A stretch of DNA of 51,048 nucleotides from CAZZKJ01 sp964654695 (GTDB lineage Bacteria; Krumholzibacteriota; Krumholzibacteriia; WVZY01), in contig CAZZKJ010000014.1 of the NCBI GenBank assembly GCA_964654695.1, positions 1-51,048 on the forward strand, written 5' to 3'. A program made the translations under genes and the position numbers. The notes below the pieces were generated by a model, which was not told where the DNA came from, ran no database searches, and was given only the letters and a program-made list of their open reading frames with translations. This document shows positions 27,939-37,836 of the stretch, one piece after another. How positions within the stretch are numbered: position 1 is the stretch's first letter; each line of letters opens with the position of its first letter.

Positions 27939-29162
27939 ATGCTCATACTGTTTAAATCGATAAAACTCAATATAAACAAGTTTATTGGCTGCAAGCGGAC
28001 TCCAGCCGGATTTTTTGCTGCTTCGATTTTTATTGAATCTGCGGCCATTTTGCTGGTTATCCTGCCGCTGATAATCTCTCCCGGCTGCAAGAAGAAAAAT
28101 GAATCCCAAAAATTACATGGCGCCGGCCAGAGCGCTCAAGCTGATAAAAACAAACATTCCGGCGAGCACAAGCCCTCCCGCCCGCCGGTTCCGGTCGCCG
28201 TTGCTCCCGCCGCGGCAGGTTCGATATCAAGCTACTACAAAGCAACAACCGCTTTGGAAGCCGAGAAGGAGGCCCAGATTCTCGCGCGAGCTTCCGGCGT
28301 GGTAAAAAAATTAGACTGCGAAGAAGGCGACATCGTTCGCGAAGGCAAAAAGCTGTTATACATAGAAGACACTGAATACAAACTGCGTCTGGCCGAGGCC
28401 CAGGCTAAGACTTTGACGCTTCAGGACAAGTTCGACCGAATGCGAAACATGTGGAAGAAAAGCCTGGTTTCGGAAGAGGAATTCAACTCGGCGAGAAACG
28501 AATTAAAAGGCGCCAAAGCTACCGAGGAGATTGCCAGACTCAATCTGTCTTATACTGTTGTGACCGCGCCGTTCGACGGCCACATCGTCGGCCGAATGGT
28601 GGACATAGGACAGAATATAAGCGCCGGGGCTCCGTTATTCACCATTTCCGATTTCAACCCTCTTCTGGCCAGGGTTTATGTGCCTTCAAAAGAATTCAAG
28701 AAGCTCATGCCGGATCAACCAGTTGAGCTGATACTGGATAGCACGAAGAATAAACTCCAGGGCATGATCAAACTCATAAGTCCTATAATCGATCCTGCCA
28801 GCGGCACTATTAAAATCACGGTACAAATAATGAGCTATCCCGCCGGTACTCGACCGGGGGATTTTGCTGAAATCAATATTGTTACCGAGAAGCGCCTGGG
28901 AACCGTTCTCGTACCCAAAAGCGCCGTCTTTACAGAAAGAGGAGAGCGTATAGCGTTTATTGCCGTCGAAAGCGCCGCCGAAAGGCGGATTGTCGAAGTT
29001 GGATTCGAAGACGACTTGAACGCCGAAATCTTAAGCGGCATAGCACAAGGCGAACTAGTGGTCATAAAGGGACAGCACTCTCTCAAGCACGGCGATCATT
29101 TGAAAATACTCAACTACAGCCAGAAGCATGGCAAAATGTCCCAGCGGGACGGTGATCGATGA
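27939..29162 (+). CDS. RND efflux periplasmic adaptor, set 2
   Basis: About 407 residues. A membrane segment ('IESAAILLVILPLII') precedes 'SPGC', a non-ideal lipobox, so the protein is either a lipoprotein or a signal-anchored one. A Lys/His/Pro-rich linker follows, then adaptor domains: 'QILARASGVVKKLDCEEGD' (first lipoyl half), a short helical hairpin (about 145-185), 'VVTAPFDGHIVGRMVDIGQ' (second half), a beta-barrel ('RPGDFAEINIV') and 'VPKSAVFTERG'. The hairpin is much shorter than in set 1. Start: ATG 27939 with AAAGGTAG upstream; the earlier ATG at 27900 lacks one. The stop overlaps the permease start by 4 bases (ATGA). Confidence 0.92.
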   Translation: MLILFKSIKLNINKFIGCKRTPAGFFAASIFIESAAILLVILPLIISPGCKKKNESQKLHGAGQSAQADKNKHSGEHKPSRPPVPVAVAPAAAGSISSYYKATTALEAEKEAQILARASGVVKKLDCEEGDIVREGKKLLYIEDTEYKLRLAEAQAKTLTLQDKFDRMRNMWKKSLVSEEEFNSARNELKGAKATEEIARLNLSYTVVTAPFDGHIVGRMVDIGQNISAGAPLFTISDFNPLLARVYVPSKEFKKLMPDQPVELILDSTKNKLQGMIKLISPIIDPASGTIKITVQIMSYPAGTRPGDFAEINIVTEKRLGTVLVPKSAVFTERGERIAFIAVESAAERRIVEVGFEDDLNAEILSGIAQGELVVIKGQHSLKHGDHLKILNYSQKHGKMSQRDGDR

Positions 29163-32100
29163 AACCGCTCATCGACCTGGCCGTTAGGCGCCGCGTCAGC
29201 GTCTTCATGGCGGCGATTGCTGTGGCTGTTTTTGGCTTTGTTGGATACAGCCGGCTTTCCCTGGAACTCTTCCCCGATATAACCTATCCATCCATAACCG
29301 TACAAACCGATTTTCCCGATACGGCTCCCCAGGAAGTAGAGAACCTGATTACGCGGCCCGTCGAGGAGGCGGTCGGCGTTCTTCGGGGGCTGCAAACGAT
29401 TCATTCCGTGTCGCGCCCGGGCATATCGGAAGTCACACTGGAATTCACATGGGATTCCGACATGGATATGCTAAGTATGGAAGTAAGAGACAAACTCGAC
29501 CGCCTGGTGCTGCCCGACGAGGCTGAAGATCCGGTTGTGCTCAGGTTCGATCCTTCGCTAGATCCTATAGCAAGGCTTGCGATTTCCGGCCCTGATGAGC
29601 TTGTAGACATAAGGAGATTGGCCGAGAAAAAATTGAAACTCGATCTGGAAACCGTCCTCGGGATCGCTTCAGCAGAAGTGAAGGGAGGATTGGAAGAAGA
29701 AATAAACATAGATGTCGACCAGGAACGCCTGGCCGCGCTGGGAATTCCCATCGACCGCCTGAGACAAGTAGTAGGGTATTCCAACATCAATCTTCCGGGC
29801 GGTCTGCTCCGGAGTTCCGACAGCCAATTTCTCATCCGCACCAAGAATGAATTCGAAAACGTCGAAGAAATCTCCGACTTGATCGTATGGCGGAACGGCT
29901 CTTCGTTCGTGCGCTTGGGAGACGTCGCGGTCGTCCGTCGCGGCCATAAGGAGCGGGAAGAAATAACGAAGATCAATGGTCGTGAATGCGTCGAACTGGA
30001 TATTTACAAAGAAGGAGATGCCAATACCGTAGGAACGGCCGGGAAGCTTCAGGAGAGATTGGCGGCATGGAGAGAAAAACTGCCGCCCGGCTATACGCTG
30101 ACAACACTTTTTGATCAGTCTCATTTCATCAAGCAGTCCATAGACGAGGTTCGAAACGCAGCCCTGCTCGGTGGTCTTTTAGCGGTACTTGTTCTTTTTG
30201 TTTTTTTACGGGATGCGCGCAGCACTTTCATTATCGCCACATCGATTCCTCTGTCGGTGGTCGCCACCTTCATATTGATGTACAGAATGAATATTTCTCT
30301 CAACATCATGTCTTTGGGCGGCCTGACTTTGGGTATAGGAATGCTGGTTGATAATTCTATTGTTGTTCTTGAATCGATATTCCGCAGAAAGGCCGGCGGA
30401 ACCAGCCTGGCGTCTTCAGCCGTGGAAGGAACATCGGAAGTAGGCTCGGCGGTAATTGCATCCACACTGACCACGGTTGCGGTTTTTCTGCCCATCATCT
30501 TTGTAGAAGGCATTGCAGGTCAGCTTTTCAAAGACCAGGCCCTAACCGTCACTATAAGTCTGCTTGCATCTCTCGTGGTTGCGATTACCTTGATACCGAT
30601 GCTGAGCTCGCTGGGTTCAGGTGGTACATCCCGGCCGGGATCTTCTGCGGTGGCGAGCGACACCCCAATGCTCTCTTTGGGCAAAATTTCGATTATTTAC
30701 GACAATCTTCTGCGAACGGCCATAAACCGGCCATGGCGAACGCTTTTCATAGCTTTCGCTCTTTTTGCATGCTCCATCCTGTCCCTGCGCTGGATCGGAA
30801 CGGAGCTCATTCCGCCTTTGAGCGAAGGCGAGTTCTATTTTGAAGTCAAAATGCCTGAGGGCGCTTCTCTGGCCGCAACTGATCAAGTGATATCTCTGAT
30901 GGAGAAGGAGGCAGCCGACCGGGGAGGGATCGGAACGTATTTCAGTTCCGCAGGCAGCAGGCTCGTAACCGGGGGCATGTCCCTAAACACGAAGGCCGAA
31001 AATCTCGGGCAGCTCAACATCGTAATGAAAGATAGAACCAACGAGGATCTGGAATCCGAAACCGCCGATATTCTCAGGCAAAAATTCGAGCTGATACCGG
31101 ACCTGGAAGTAAAATTCGGCAGGCCTTCCTATTTCAGCCTGAATATGCCGGTTGAAATCGATCTATTCGGTGAAAACTTGAAAAACCTGAGAGATTATTC
31201 GCTGCGTCTTGCCGAAGCGTTGGAATCCGTTCCCGGAATTGTCGATACGCGTTCCTCGCTAGAGGCCGGCACTCCGGAACTTCAGGTGGTTTTCGACAGG
31301 CGAAAACTCGCTTCGAAGGGATTAGGAATGGATGTCCTGTCGGAAACGCTCAAGAACCGCGTACTCGGAAATGTGCCTACGCGCTTCAAGGAAGAAGACC
31401 GTCAGATAGATATAAGAATTCGTAATCAGGAGGTGGACCGTAAATCTTTAAAAGATGTCGAAAACCTCATCCTGCCGGGGCCCGGCGGCCGCCCCATACG
31501 CCTGCTGTCTGTTGCGGACGTGCTTATCGACAGGGGACCCGCCGAAATTCACCGGCTCCAACAACAGCGGGCCGCAGTCATATCGGCCAACCTCGAGGAC
31601 CTGAGCCTGGGATCGGCGGTGGCCGCGGTTGGAGACGTTATTGCCTCCAATCCCCCTCCCGCGGGCATCACGAGCGAAATCGGCGGTCAGAACCGCGAGA
31701 TGCAGGTCTCTTTTTCCAGCCTCCGCTTTGCTCTTGCCCTTGCCGTCTTCCTCGTTTACCTGGTTATGGCCGCTACGTTCGAATCGTTCGTGCATCCGTT
31801 CATAGTTCTTTTTACGATTCCATTGGCGCTGGTGGGCGTAATCGGCGGCCTGCTCGCAACCGGAACCACCATAACCGTTATTGTTCTCATCGGCATTATT
31901 ATGCTGGTAGGAATAGTCGTGAACAACGCCATTGTATTTATAGATGCGGTAAACCGCATGCGCAGACAGGGTTTTGATAAAATCCAGGCGGTTATCCATG
32001 CCGGCCATATGCGCTTGAGGCCGATATTGATGACCGCCTTGACCACGATACTCGCCCTGATTCCGATGGCCCTGAGCTGGGGCGAAGGAGCCGAGCTGCG

Positions 32101-32230
32101 ATCGCCGCTTGCGATCACCGTCGCCTCGGGTTTATTTTTAAGCACGGTACTTACATTGGTAGTAATCCCCGCCGCTTATATTATAGTCCCTTCCCGCGTC
32201 CGCACGGATACCGCGGACAGAAAGGAATAA
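29159..32230 (+). CDS. RND family efflux permease, set 2, first permease
   Basis: 1023 residues, full-length RND pump with N-terminal 'LSLELFPDITYPSITVQTDF'. TM4 'GIGMLVDNSIVVLESIF' gives D398-N399; TM10 'GIVVNNAIVFIDAV' gives N922-N923. The pattern is the same as in set 1. ATGA overlap with the adaptor shows translational coupling. The next permease begins 10 bases after the stop. No outer-membrane factor gene follows, so the pump must share a TolC encoded elsewhere. Substrate unknown. Confidence 0.94.
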   Translation: MKPLIDLAVRRRVSVFMAAIAVAVFGFVGYSRLSLELFPDITYPSITVQTDFPDTAPQEVENLITRPVEEAVGVLRGLQTIHSVSRPGISEVTLEFTWDSDMDMLSMEVRDKLDRLVLPDEAEDPVVLRFDPSLDPIARLAISGPDELVDIRRLAEKKLKLDLETVLGIASAEVKGGLEEEINIDVDQERLAALGIPIDRLRQVVGYSNINLPGGLLRSSDSQFLIRTKNEFENVEEISDLIVWRNGSSFVRLGDVAVVRRGHKEREEITKINGRECVELDIYKEGDANTVGTAGKLQERLAAWREKLPPGYTLTTLFDQSHFIKQSIDEVRNAALLGGLLAVLVLFVFLRDARSTFIIATSIPLSVVATFILMYRMNISLNIMSLGGLTLGIGMLVDNSIVVLESIFRRKAGGTSLASSAVEGTSEVGSAVIASTLTTVAVFLPIIFVEGIAGQLFKDQALTVTISLLASLVVAITLIPMLSSLGSGGTSRPGSSAVASDTPMLSLGKISIIYDNLLRTAINRPWRTLFIAFALFACSILSLRWIGTELIPPLSEGEFYFEVKMPEGASLAATDQVISLMEKEAADRGGIGTYFSSAGSRLVTGGMSLNTKAENLGQLNIVMKDRTNEDLESETADILRQKFELIPDLEVKFGRPSYFSLNMPVEIDLFGENLKNLRDYSLRLAEALESVPGIVDTRSSLEAGTPELQVVFDRRKLASKGLGMDVLSETLKNRVLGNVPTRFKEEDRQIDIRIRNQEVDRKSLKDVENLILPGPGGRPIRLLSVADVLIDRGPAEIHRLQQQRAAVISANLEDLSLGSAVAAVGDVIASNPPPAGITSEIGGQNREMQVSFSSLRFALALAVFLVYLVMAATFESFVHPFIVLFTIPLALVGVIGGLLATGTTITVIVLIGIIMLVGIVVNNAIVFIDAVNRMRRQGFDKIQAVIHAGHMRLRPILMTALTTILALIPMALSWGEGAELRSPLAITVASGLFLSTVLTLVVIPAAYIIVPSRVRTDTADRKE

Positions 32231-32240
32231 GCCGGATCTC

Positions 32241-35200
32241 ATGACGCTTCCCGAATTGGCAATCAAGAGACACGTGACGACGCTAATGATTATTGTCAGC
32301 CTCGTGGTTCTCGGCGGTATCGCGCTTTTCAAGCTGCCCCTGGCTTTTATGCCGGAAATAGAAGAGCCGCAGATCTTTGTTCGCATTCCATATCCAAATG
32401 CCTCCCCTGAACAGGTGGAAAGAACCATTGTCAGGCCGGTGGAGGAAACCCTCGGCTCGTTGAGAGGCGTAAAGCACATGTTCTCTATTTGCAACCAGGA
32501 CGGAGGCATGGTCCGTCTTCAGTTCGATTGGTCATATGATATGAAACTGGCCCGTGTTGAAGTCTGGGAAAAACTCGACCGTATAAAAAACGATTTACCA
32601 GAGGATATCGGCGATATAACCGTAGGCTCGAATTGGGATTCCAGAGAAGCGGACATGCCCATTATAGAAGGCAGGCTGTCTTCGAACAAGGACCTGAGCG
32701 AGAGTTACGACCTGCTGGAAAGAAAGATTGTCAAGCCGCTGGAAAGAATACCCGGTGTTGCCCAGGTGCGCCTTGACGGTGTGAATCCCAAAGAAGTGAG
32801 GATCAACCTCAAGGTTGCAAAGCTCGAAGCCCACCGCATCGACATACGCGAAATAGCTCAAACGCTCAGGAACAGCAATTTTGATCAGTCCCTCGGAAAA
32901 ATCATTGACGGCGAAAACAAATACTCGCTGCGAACGGTCGGAGCCTTTGCGGATATCGAAGAAATAAAAAACCTTCCCGTCAGGAGCGACGGCTTGAAAC
33001 TCGAAGACATCGCCGATGTCGTTTACAAAGAGCCTCCGCTCGAATACGGCCGGCATTTAGATGGGAATTTCGCCATCGGAATCACTATCAACCAGGAATC
33101 AACGGCCAACACCGTTCGGATTTGCGATGAGATCCAAAACCGCATCAAGGCAATGGACAGTGATCCTGATCTCGAAGGCATAAACTTCCTGGTATGGTTC
33201 AGCCAGGGAAGCGAAATACGGAAAACCCTGAAAGATTTGATCTTTACCGGTGTTATAGGAGCTATTCTCGCTTCTCTCATTCTATACGGCTTTCTCCGAA
33301 GGTTTTCTTCGACAATCATATCCGTCCTTTGCATTCCATTTTCCCTCATAGTGACCTGCGGTTTCGTATGGGCTCGAGGCCATTCGCTCAACACTCTTAC
33401 TCTTCTCGGTTTGATCGTCGGCATCGGCATGCTGGTCGATAATGCGGTTGTAGTTATTGAAAACATATTCCGTTACAGAGAACTCGGACGCGATCGGAGT
33501 GAAGCGTCGCGTCTGGGAGCGAAGGAGGTTTCGACCGCCGTCACGGCCGCAACGCTGACCTCTGTAATTGTATTTCTACCGCTGATTTTCAACAAGCCCA
33601 CGGAAATGAATATTTATCTCAAGGAACTGGCGGTTACCGTTTGCTTGACATTGCTGGCTTCCCTGTTCATCAGCCAGACGCTGATTCCCATGGCAACTTC
33701 ATGGTTCATAAAATCCAAGCCCCATACCCGGGGAAGAATTATGGATTTTATAGAGCGCCGTTATCTGAAAATACTGAAGTATAATCTCAAACATCGGTGG
33801 CTAACACCGGTTATCGGCACGCTCGTCTTCGCATCGGCCGTTTATCCTTTTACACACATAGACCTGCATTTTGATACCAGCAGGAACGAACTCTTCGTTC
33901 AAGCCCGCTATGAGATCAGTGAAGAATTGAGCCTGGAAAAGAAGGAAAAACTGGTTGAAAGTATCGAGAAAATACTGGAACCCCACCGTGCCGAACTGAT
34001 GGCAAAATCTATATATAGTTTTTGGAGCGACCGATGGACTCTTACCAGGATCTATCTGGAGGACGGAAAGGCCAATGAAGAAAATATCTCCCTTGTCCGG
34101 GCCCGGCTGCGCAAACTGCTTCCCGAAGTCGCCGGGGTGCGCTTCGAAGTTCTTGAGAACCGGCAGCACTGGCGCATGGACCGGGGCAAACGGATTGCGT
34201 TCCAGATTGTCGGCGAAGATTCCGAGGTTCTGGCTAAACTTGCCGAGGAAGCACGCAAACACATCGACAAAATTCCCGGCTTGTCCGAATCTTTCGCCAG
34301 CAACGAAGCCGGTAATCAGGAACTGGTGATCGAGCCCAACCGCGAACTTGCATCGAAATACGGCATTTCCCCGTTTCAAAGCGCTGAAGTAGTGGGGCTT
34401 ACATTCCGCGGCCGAAGGCTGCAGCGTTTTCGATCCGGAGATGGGGAACGAGAAATGAGGCTCACTCTTGATGAGCAACAAAAAGAAACCCGTTCTCAGC
34501 TTCACAACCTGCCGATATGGACATCATCGGGCGATAAAATCCCGCTGGCTTCTCTTGCAGATTTCAATGAAGTGCCCGGGGCCGAGCATATACAAAGAGA
34601 AAACAGACTCACCAGCATGTGGGTCGGGGCGAAATATGAAAAAGGCACGCGTGAGAAATACATGCCTGCAGTCACGGCGGCTCTTCAAAGCATGGTGTTT
34701 CCCTACGGATACTCGTGGACTTTCGGACGCTGGCAGGAAAGACGAAAAGAACAATCCCGAGAATTCCTGGTTAATCTTCTCCTGGCGCTGCTTTTGGTCT
34801 TCGCCGTAATGGCCGGTCTTTTCGAATCCGTCAGGCAGGCCGCAGCCTTGATGATTGCGCTTCCATTTGCGCTATCCGGCGCGGTATGGACACTTTTCTT
34901 TACGAAAACGGATTTCGACCAGCCCGCAGCCGTAGGATTGCTGCTTCTGATAGGCATAGTCGTCAATAACGGCATCGTGATGATAGCACATATAAACGGC
35001 TACCGGCGCTCAGGCGTATCGAGATACGATGCAATGCTCAAAGGAGGAACCGAGAGGCTTCGTCCGATTTTGATGACCGCGGTCACTACCCTTCTTGGAC
35101 TGGTGCCGATTGTCTTGCAAAAACCGTCCCTGGGAGGGGTCTATTATTATTCGATGGCTCTGGTAATAATGGGCGGGTTGGCCGTTTCGACTTTCTTGAC

Positions 35201-35324
35201 TTCAGTGCTTCTACCAACCAACATCACTATTATTGAAGATTCCCTCTCGTTCGTGGGCCGGGGGCTCAAGAAAACCAGGCATAAACTTGCAAAGAGACAA
35301 CCCAAGGATTCTGAGATTTCTTGA
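32241..35324 (+). CDS. RND family efflux permease, set 2, second permease
   Basis: 1027 residues, twelve-helix RND layout. The N-terminal signature is altered to 'LPLAFMPEIEEPQIFVRIPY', with acidic 'EIEE' in place of the common 'DITYP', as in a distinct subgroup of RND proteins that often pair with a canonical permease. TM4 'GIGMLVDNAVVVIENIF' gives D400-N401; TM10 'GIVVNNGIVMIAHI' gives N909-N910. The 10-base gap to the preceding permease and shared strand place it in the adaptor-permease-permease operon. It converges on a kinase gene with only 17 bp between stops and no clear terminator. Confidence 0.94.
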   Translation: MTLPELAIKRHVTTLMIIVSLVVLGGIALFKLPLAFMPEIEEPQIFVRIPYPNASPEQVERTIVRPVEETLGSLRGVKHMFSICNQDGGMVRLQFDWSYDMKLARVEVWEKLDRIKNDLPEDIGDITVGSNWDSREADMPIIEGRLSSNKDLSESYDLLERKIVKPLERIPGVAQVRLDGVNPKEVRINLKVAKLEAHRIDIREIAQTLRNSNFDQSLGKIIDGENKYSLRTVGAFADIEEIKNLPVRSDGLKLEDIADVVYKEPPLEYGRHLDGNFAIGITINQESTANTVRICDEIQNRIKAMDSDPDLEGINFLVWFSQGSEIRKTLKDLIFTGVIGAILASLILYGFLRRFSSTIISVLCIPFSLIVTCGFVWARGHSLNTLTLLGLIVGIGMLVDNAVVVIENIFRYRELGRDRSEASRLGAKEVSTAVTAATLTSVIVFLPLIFNKPTEMNIYLKELAVTVCLTLLASLFISQTLIPMATSWFIKSKPHTRGRIMDFIERRYLKILKYNLKHRWLTPVIGTLVFASAVYPFTHIDLHFDTSRNELFVQARYEISEELSLEKKEKLVESIEKILEPHRAELMAKSIYSFWSDRWTLTRIYLEDGKANEENISLVRARLRKLLPEVAGVRFEVLENRQHWRMDRGKRIAFQIVGEDSEVLAKLAEEARKHIDKIPGLSESFASNEAGNQELVIEPNRELASKYGISPFQSAEVVGLTFRGRRLQRFRSGDGEREMRLTLDEQQKETRSQLHNLPIWTSSGDKIPLASLADFNEVPGAEHIQRENRLTSMWVGAKYEKGTREKYMPAVTAALQSMVFPYGYSWTFGRWQERRKEQSREFLVNLLLALLLVFAVMAGLFESVRQAAALMIALPFALSGAVWTLFFTKTDFDQPAAVGLLLLIGIVVNNGIVMIAHINGYRRSGVSRYDAMLKGGTERLRPILMTAVTTLLGLVPIVLQKPSLGGVYYYSMALVIMGGLAVSTFLTSVLLPTNITIIEDSLSFVGRGLKKTRHKLAKRQPKDSEIS

Positions 35325-35341
35325 AGTTCTATGCTTTCTCG

Positions 35342-37330
35342 TCAATCTCCAAGAACATCATGGAGCACGCGGCTCAGTTCATTTATTCTGAACGGCTTGG
35401 CAAGTCTTCCGGCAAATCCGTATTCCTTGTAAAATGATAAAACTGGATCATTGGAATAGCCGCTTGACACAACCGCCCGTATTTCGGGGTCTATCTGGGT
35501 GAGTTCGTCTATTATTTCCTTGCCGCCTTTTCCCCCGCGTACGGTCAGATCCAATATCACGGCGTCGAAAGGCATTTTTGTCCCGAGGGCCTTCTTGTAC
35601 ATCTCAAAGCCTTCAGATCCATCGGCGGCCGCTTCCGGGGAATATCCCAATTCCTCCAGGCATGTAATAAAAAACTCGCGGACAACTTTTTCATCATCGA
35701 CTATCAATATTCTTCCTTTGCCCGTGAATATTTCCATATTCTCGATTCCGGATCCGGCAATTTTCTCGCGGGTTGCCGGAAGAAGAATTGCAAATGTCGA
35801 ACCTTCTCCCTTCCGGGATTCCACATCGATAATTCCGCCGTGCCTCTTGACGATCGAGTATGCGCTTGATAATCCCAGGCCGCTTCCCTTCTTTTTCGTG
35901 GTATAGAAAGGATCGAAAATCTTCTTCAATTCTTTCTCGGAAATTCCAGGACCTTGGTCTATTACCGATATTCTTACATATTCGCCGGGATTAAGACCCA
36001 AAAAACTCCTGTCATCGACAACAGCATTCGAAACCTCGATTCGAATTGCCCCTCCTCTTTCCATCGCCTGGTCAGCATTTATTACAAGATTGCTTATAAC
36101 CTGCACTATCTGATCCTCATCTACGTTCACGTTCAGCAAATCTTCTTGAATCTCAAACTCGCACCGCACATTGGATCCATGAAGTCCGATTTCGGCAGCC
36201 TCACGTACGATATTACCAATTGAAATTACTTTTCTTACCGGATCGCCCCCCCTGGCAAACGTAAGAAGCTGGAGGGCCAGGTTCTTGGCTCTCACTGCCG
36301 ATTTATCTATTTCTTTTAAAAACCGCGAAAGATGGGGATTGTTGCCCGCGTGCTTCCCGGCCAATGACGCGTTTCCTATTATTCCCAATAGAATATTGTT
36401 GAAATCATGAGCAACTCCACTGGCCAGCATCCCCAAAGCATCCAGTTTCTCCATACGCTCAATGATCTTCTGAAGCTTGAGCCTGTCGGTTACGTCTTCG
36501 ACGAACTCAATTACCGATATTACATCTCCGTTTTCGCCGAAAACCGGTGTCGCGGTGATTCTGAAATTGATTATTTCACGGCCGGCGAGAGTATCCGTAA
36601 TGCTTTCATGAACCTTCCCATCTTGAAATACTTTTATGGTGGGGCAGTAACTGCAGATTTCATTCCTGGGAGGATCATTAAAAGCTTTATAACAAAACGC
36701 GCCGGTGCCGGGATCTATTCCCGGATACCATTTCTTCATCTGCTCGTTAAGCGCAAGAATTCTCATATCGGGACTGATTTCCGCAATCCCCATGGATGTC
36801 CGCTCGGCTAACTTTCTGAACATAGCCTCGGAGTCCCGAAGCTTGGTTTCCATTTCCAATTTGCTGGTTATGTTTGTCAAGATACAGTGTGTATATTTCA
36901 TTTCTCCCGCGCTTCCGTAATGAATTTTCCCGTTCACTTCGGCAAATACATTCCCTCCGTCTTTTCTTTTCAGTTCGAAACGAACATTATGCACCTCTCC
37001 GGATTCAATAAACCTGGGAAAAATTTCTTTCAGGGTTTCGAGGGAAGCTTCCGTGAGAAAATCGCCAATCCACTTGCCGATTACTTCATTTCTATCGTAT
37101 CCAAACATTTCGAGCCATGAGGAATTCACCCTCAGGATTATTCCCTCGGCATTGAGGGACTGATACGGCAAAGGGGCGTCTTCGAAAAGACTTTGGTAGG
37201 TTCCTTCGTTTTTTGCGGACGAATCAACATTCCTTTTCGGGCCGGGAGACTTTCGCTGGGAAGTATCGGGTTCGGCAGACGGTTTGGGCTCCCCGCCTGC
37301 GATTTTAGTATTTGGTGTTTCCTTTTCCAT
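35342..37330 (-). CDS. Soluble hybrid histidine kinase (PAS-PAS-HisKA-HATPase-REC) with Cys-motif PAS
   Basis: 662 residues, no membrane helix, so cytoplasmic. Order: a low-complexity charged N terminus (1-45), PAS1 (about 46-165), PAS2 (about 170-285), a HisKA domain with phospho-acceptor H308 in 'GVAHDFNNILLGIIGNA', HATPase_c (N box 'NLVINADQAM', G boxes 'DQGPGIS' and 'GSGLGLS') and a C-terminal receiver with D594 ('VILDLTVRGG') and the acidic 'IVDDE'. PAS2 holds C213-x12-C226-x2-C229-P, a cluster also present in the second kinase here. It may bind metal or sense redox state (inference). GAAGG lies just before the ATG, and a consensus promoter lies about 100 bases upstream. No partner regulator is adjacent. 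Confidence 0.92.
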   Translation of the reverse strand: MEKETPNTKIAGGEPKPSAEPDTSQRKSPGPKRNVDSSAKNEGTYQSLFEDAPLPYQSLNAEGIILRVNSSWLEMFGYDRNEVIGKWIGDFLTEASLETLKEIFPRFIESGEVHNVRFELKRKDGGNVFAEVNGKIHYGSAGEMKYTHCILTNITSKLEMETKLRDSEAMFRKLAERTSMGIAEISPDMRILALNEQMKKWYPGIDPGTGAFCYKAFNDPPRNEICSYCPTIKVFQDGKVHESITDTLAGREIINFRITATPVFGENGDVISVIEFVEDVTDRLKLQKIIERMEKLDALGMLASGVAHDFNNILLGIIGNASLAGKHAGNNPHLSRFLKEIDKSAVRAKNLALQLLTFARGGDPVRKVISIGNIVREAAEIGLHGSNVRCEFEIQEDLLNVNVDEDQIVQVISNLVINADQAMERGGAIRIEVSNAVVDDRSFLGLNPGEYVRISVIDQGPGISEKELKKIFDPFYTTKKKGSGLGLSSAYSIVKRHGGIIDVESRKGEGSTFAILLPATREKIAGSGIENMEIFTGKGRILIVDDEKVVREFFITCLEELGYSPEAAADGSEGFEMYKKALGTKMPFDAVILDLTVRGGKGGKEIIDELTQIDPEIRAVVSSGYSNDPVLSFYKEYGFAGRLAKPFRINELSRVLHDVLGD

Positions 37331-37433
37331 CTTACCTTCGCGGTGTTTTGCGAATTCAAAGGCAGCGATGGTTCAAGATGCAGATAATTCTCGAAAACAT
37401 GGACCTGATAAGAGTGTTTTAGGGTTATTCCGG

Positions 37434-37461
37434 ATATTACTACTCCATAAATTAATGTCAA
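37434..37461 (-). promoter_or_regulatory. Sigma-70-type promoter for the hybrid kinase gene
   Basis: Minus strand: TTGACA (37461-37456), a 16-base spacer, TAATAT (37439-37434). About 100 bases upstream of ATG 37330. Confidence 0.65.
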
Positions 37462-37507
37462 CATTTAATTAAATAGTTATCCGCAGTCTTTTGGTCCAAA
37501 TAAAGGA

Positions 37508-37738
37508 CTATTCGAACCCGGGAGGGTGCATTTCATCAAAACCGGTAACGGCCTGATAGGCATTCGCCGCAGCAAGTTTATATGTCTCATCGAATAGTCT
37601 GCCAATCAGGCTGATGCTGGCGGGACCGCCTTTCTCGGTGAATCCGTTGGGAAAGACGATACATGGATGGCCGGTGAGGTTTGTTAGAAGCAGGTTATGG
37701 CCACCGAATGACGGAGCCAGATACAAATCCACCGATAC
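37508..37738 (-). pseudogene. 3' remnant of an amidase-signature-family gene
   Basis: About 75 codons match only the C-terminal end of amidase (GatA-like/AmiE-signature) proteins: 'DLYLAPSFGGHNLLLTNLTG', 'HPCIVFPNGF', 'SISLIGRLFDETYKLA' and the final 'HPPGF'. The catalytic Ser-cisSer-Lys region, which lies several hundred residues earlier, is absent. Homology starts right at the edge of the peroxiredoxin terminator, with no ribosome site in front of the GTG at 37732. The natural amidase stop (TAG at 37510-37508) is intact. Best explained as the tail left after a deletion or rearrangement that placed the peroxiredoxin region next to it. Not expected to be functional. Confidence 0.75.
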
Positions 37739-37739
37739 G

Positions 37740-37791
37740 AAAAAGCGCGCGACACGCGGGAGCGGACTCCCGGCGCATCGCGCGCTTTTTT
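37740..37791 (-). terminator. Strong bidirectional terminator after the peroxiredoxin gene
   Basis: Outer stem GCGCGCGA (37745-37752) with TCGCGCGC (37778-37785), inner stem CGGGAG (37757-37762) with CTCCCG (37767-37772) and a 4-base loop. T6 follows on the plus strand and T5 on the minus strand. It lies 45 bp past the peroxiredoxin stop. Confidence 0.88.
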
Positions 37792-37836
37792 CTTAAGTAG
37801 TCTGTGTGTTACATCCAGTTGGTTTTACTGCGCATT

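Noticed and set aside
33801..34505. 234-residue minus-strand frame
   Set aside because: Lies wholly opposite an RND permease and has no recognisable domain.
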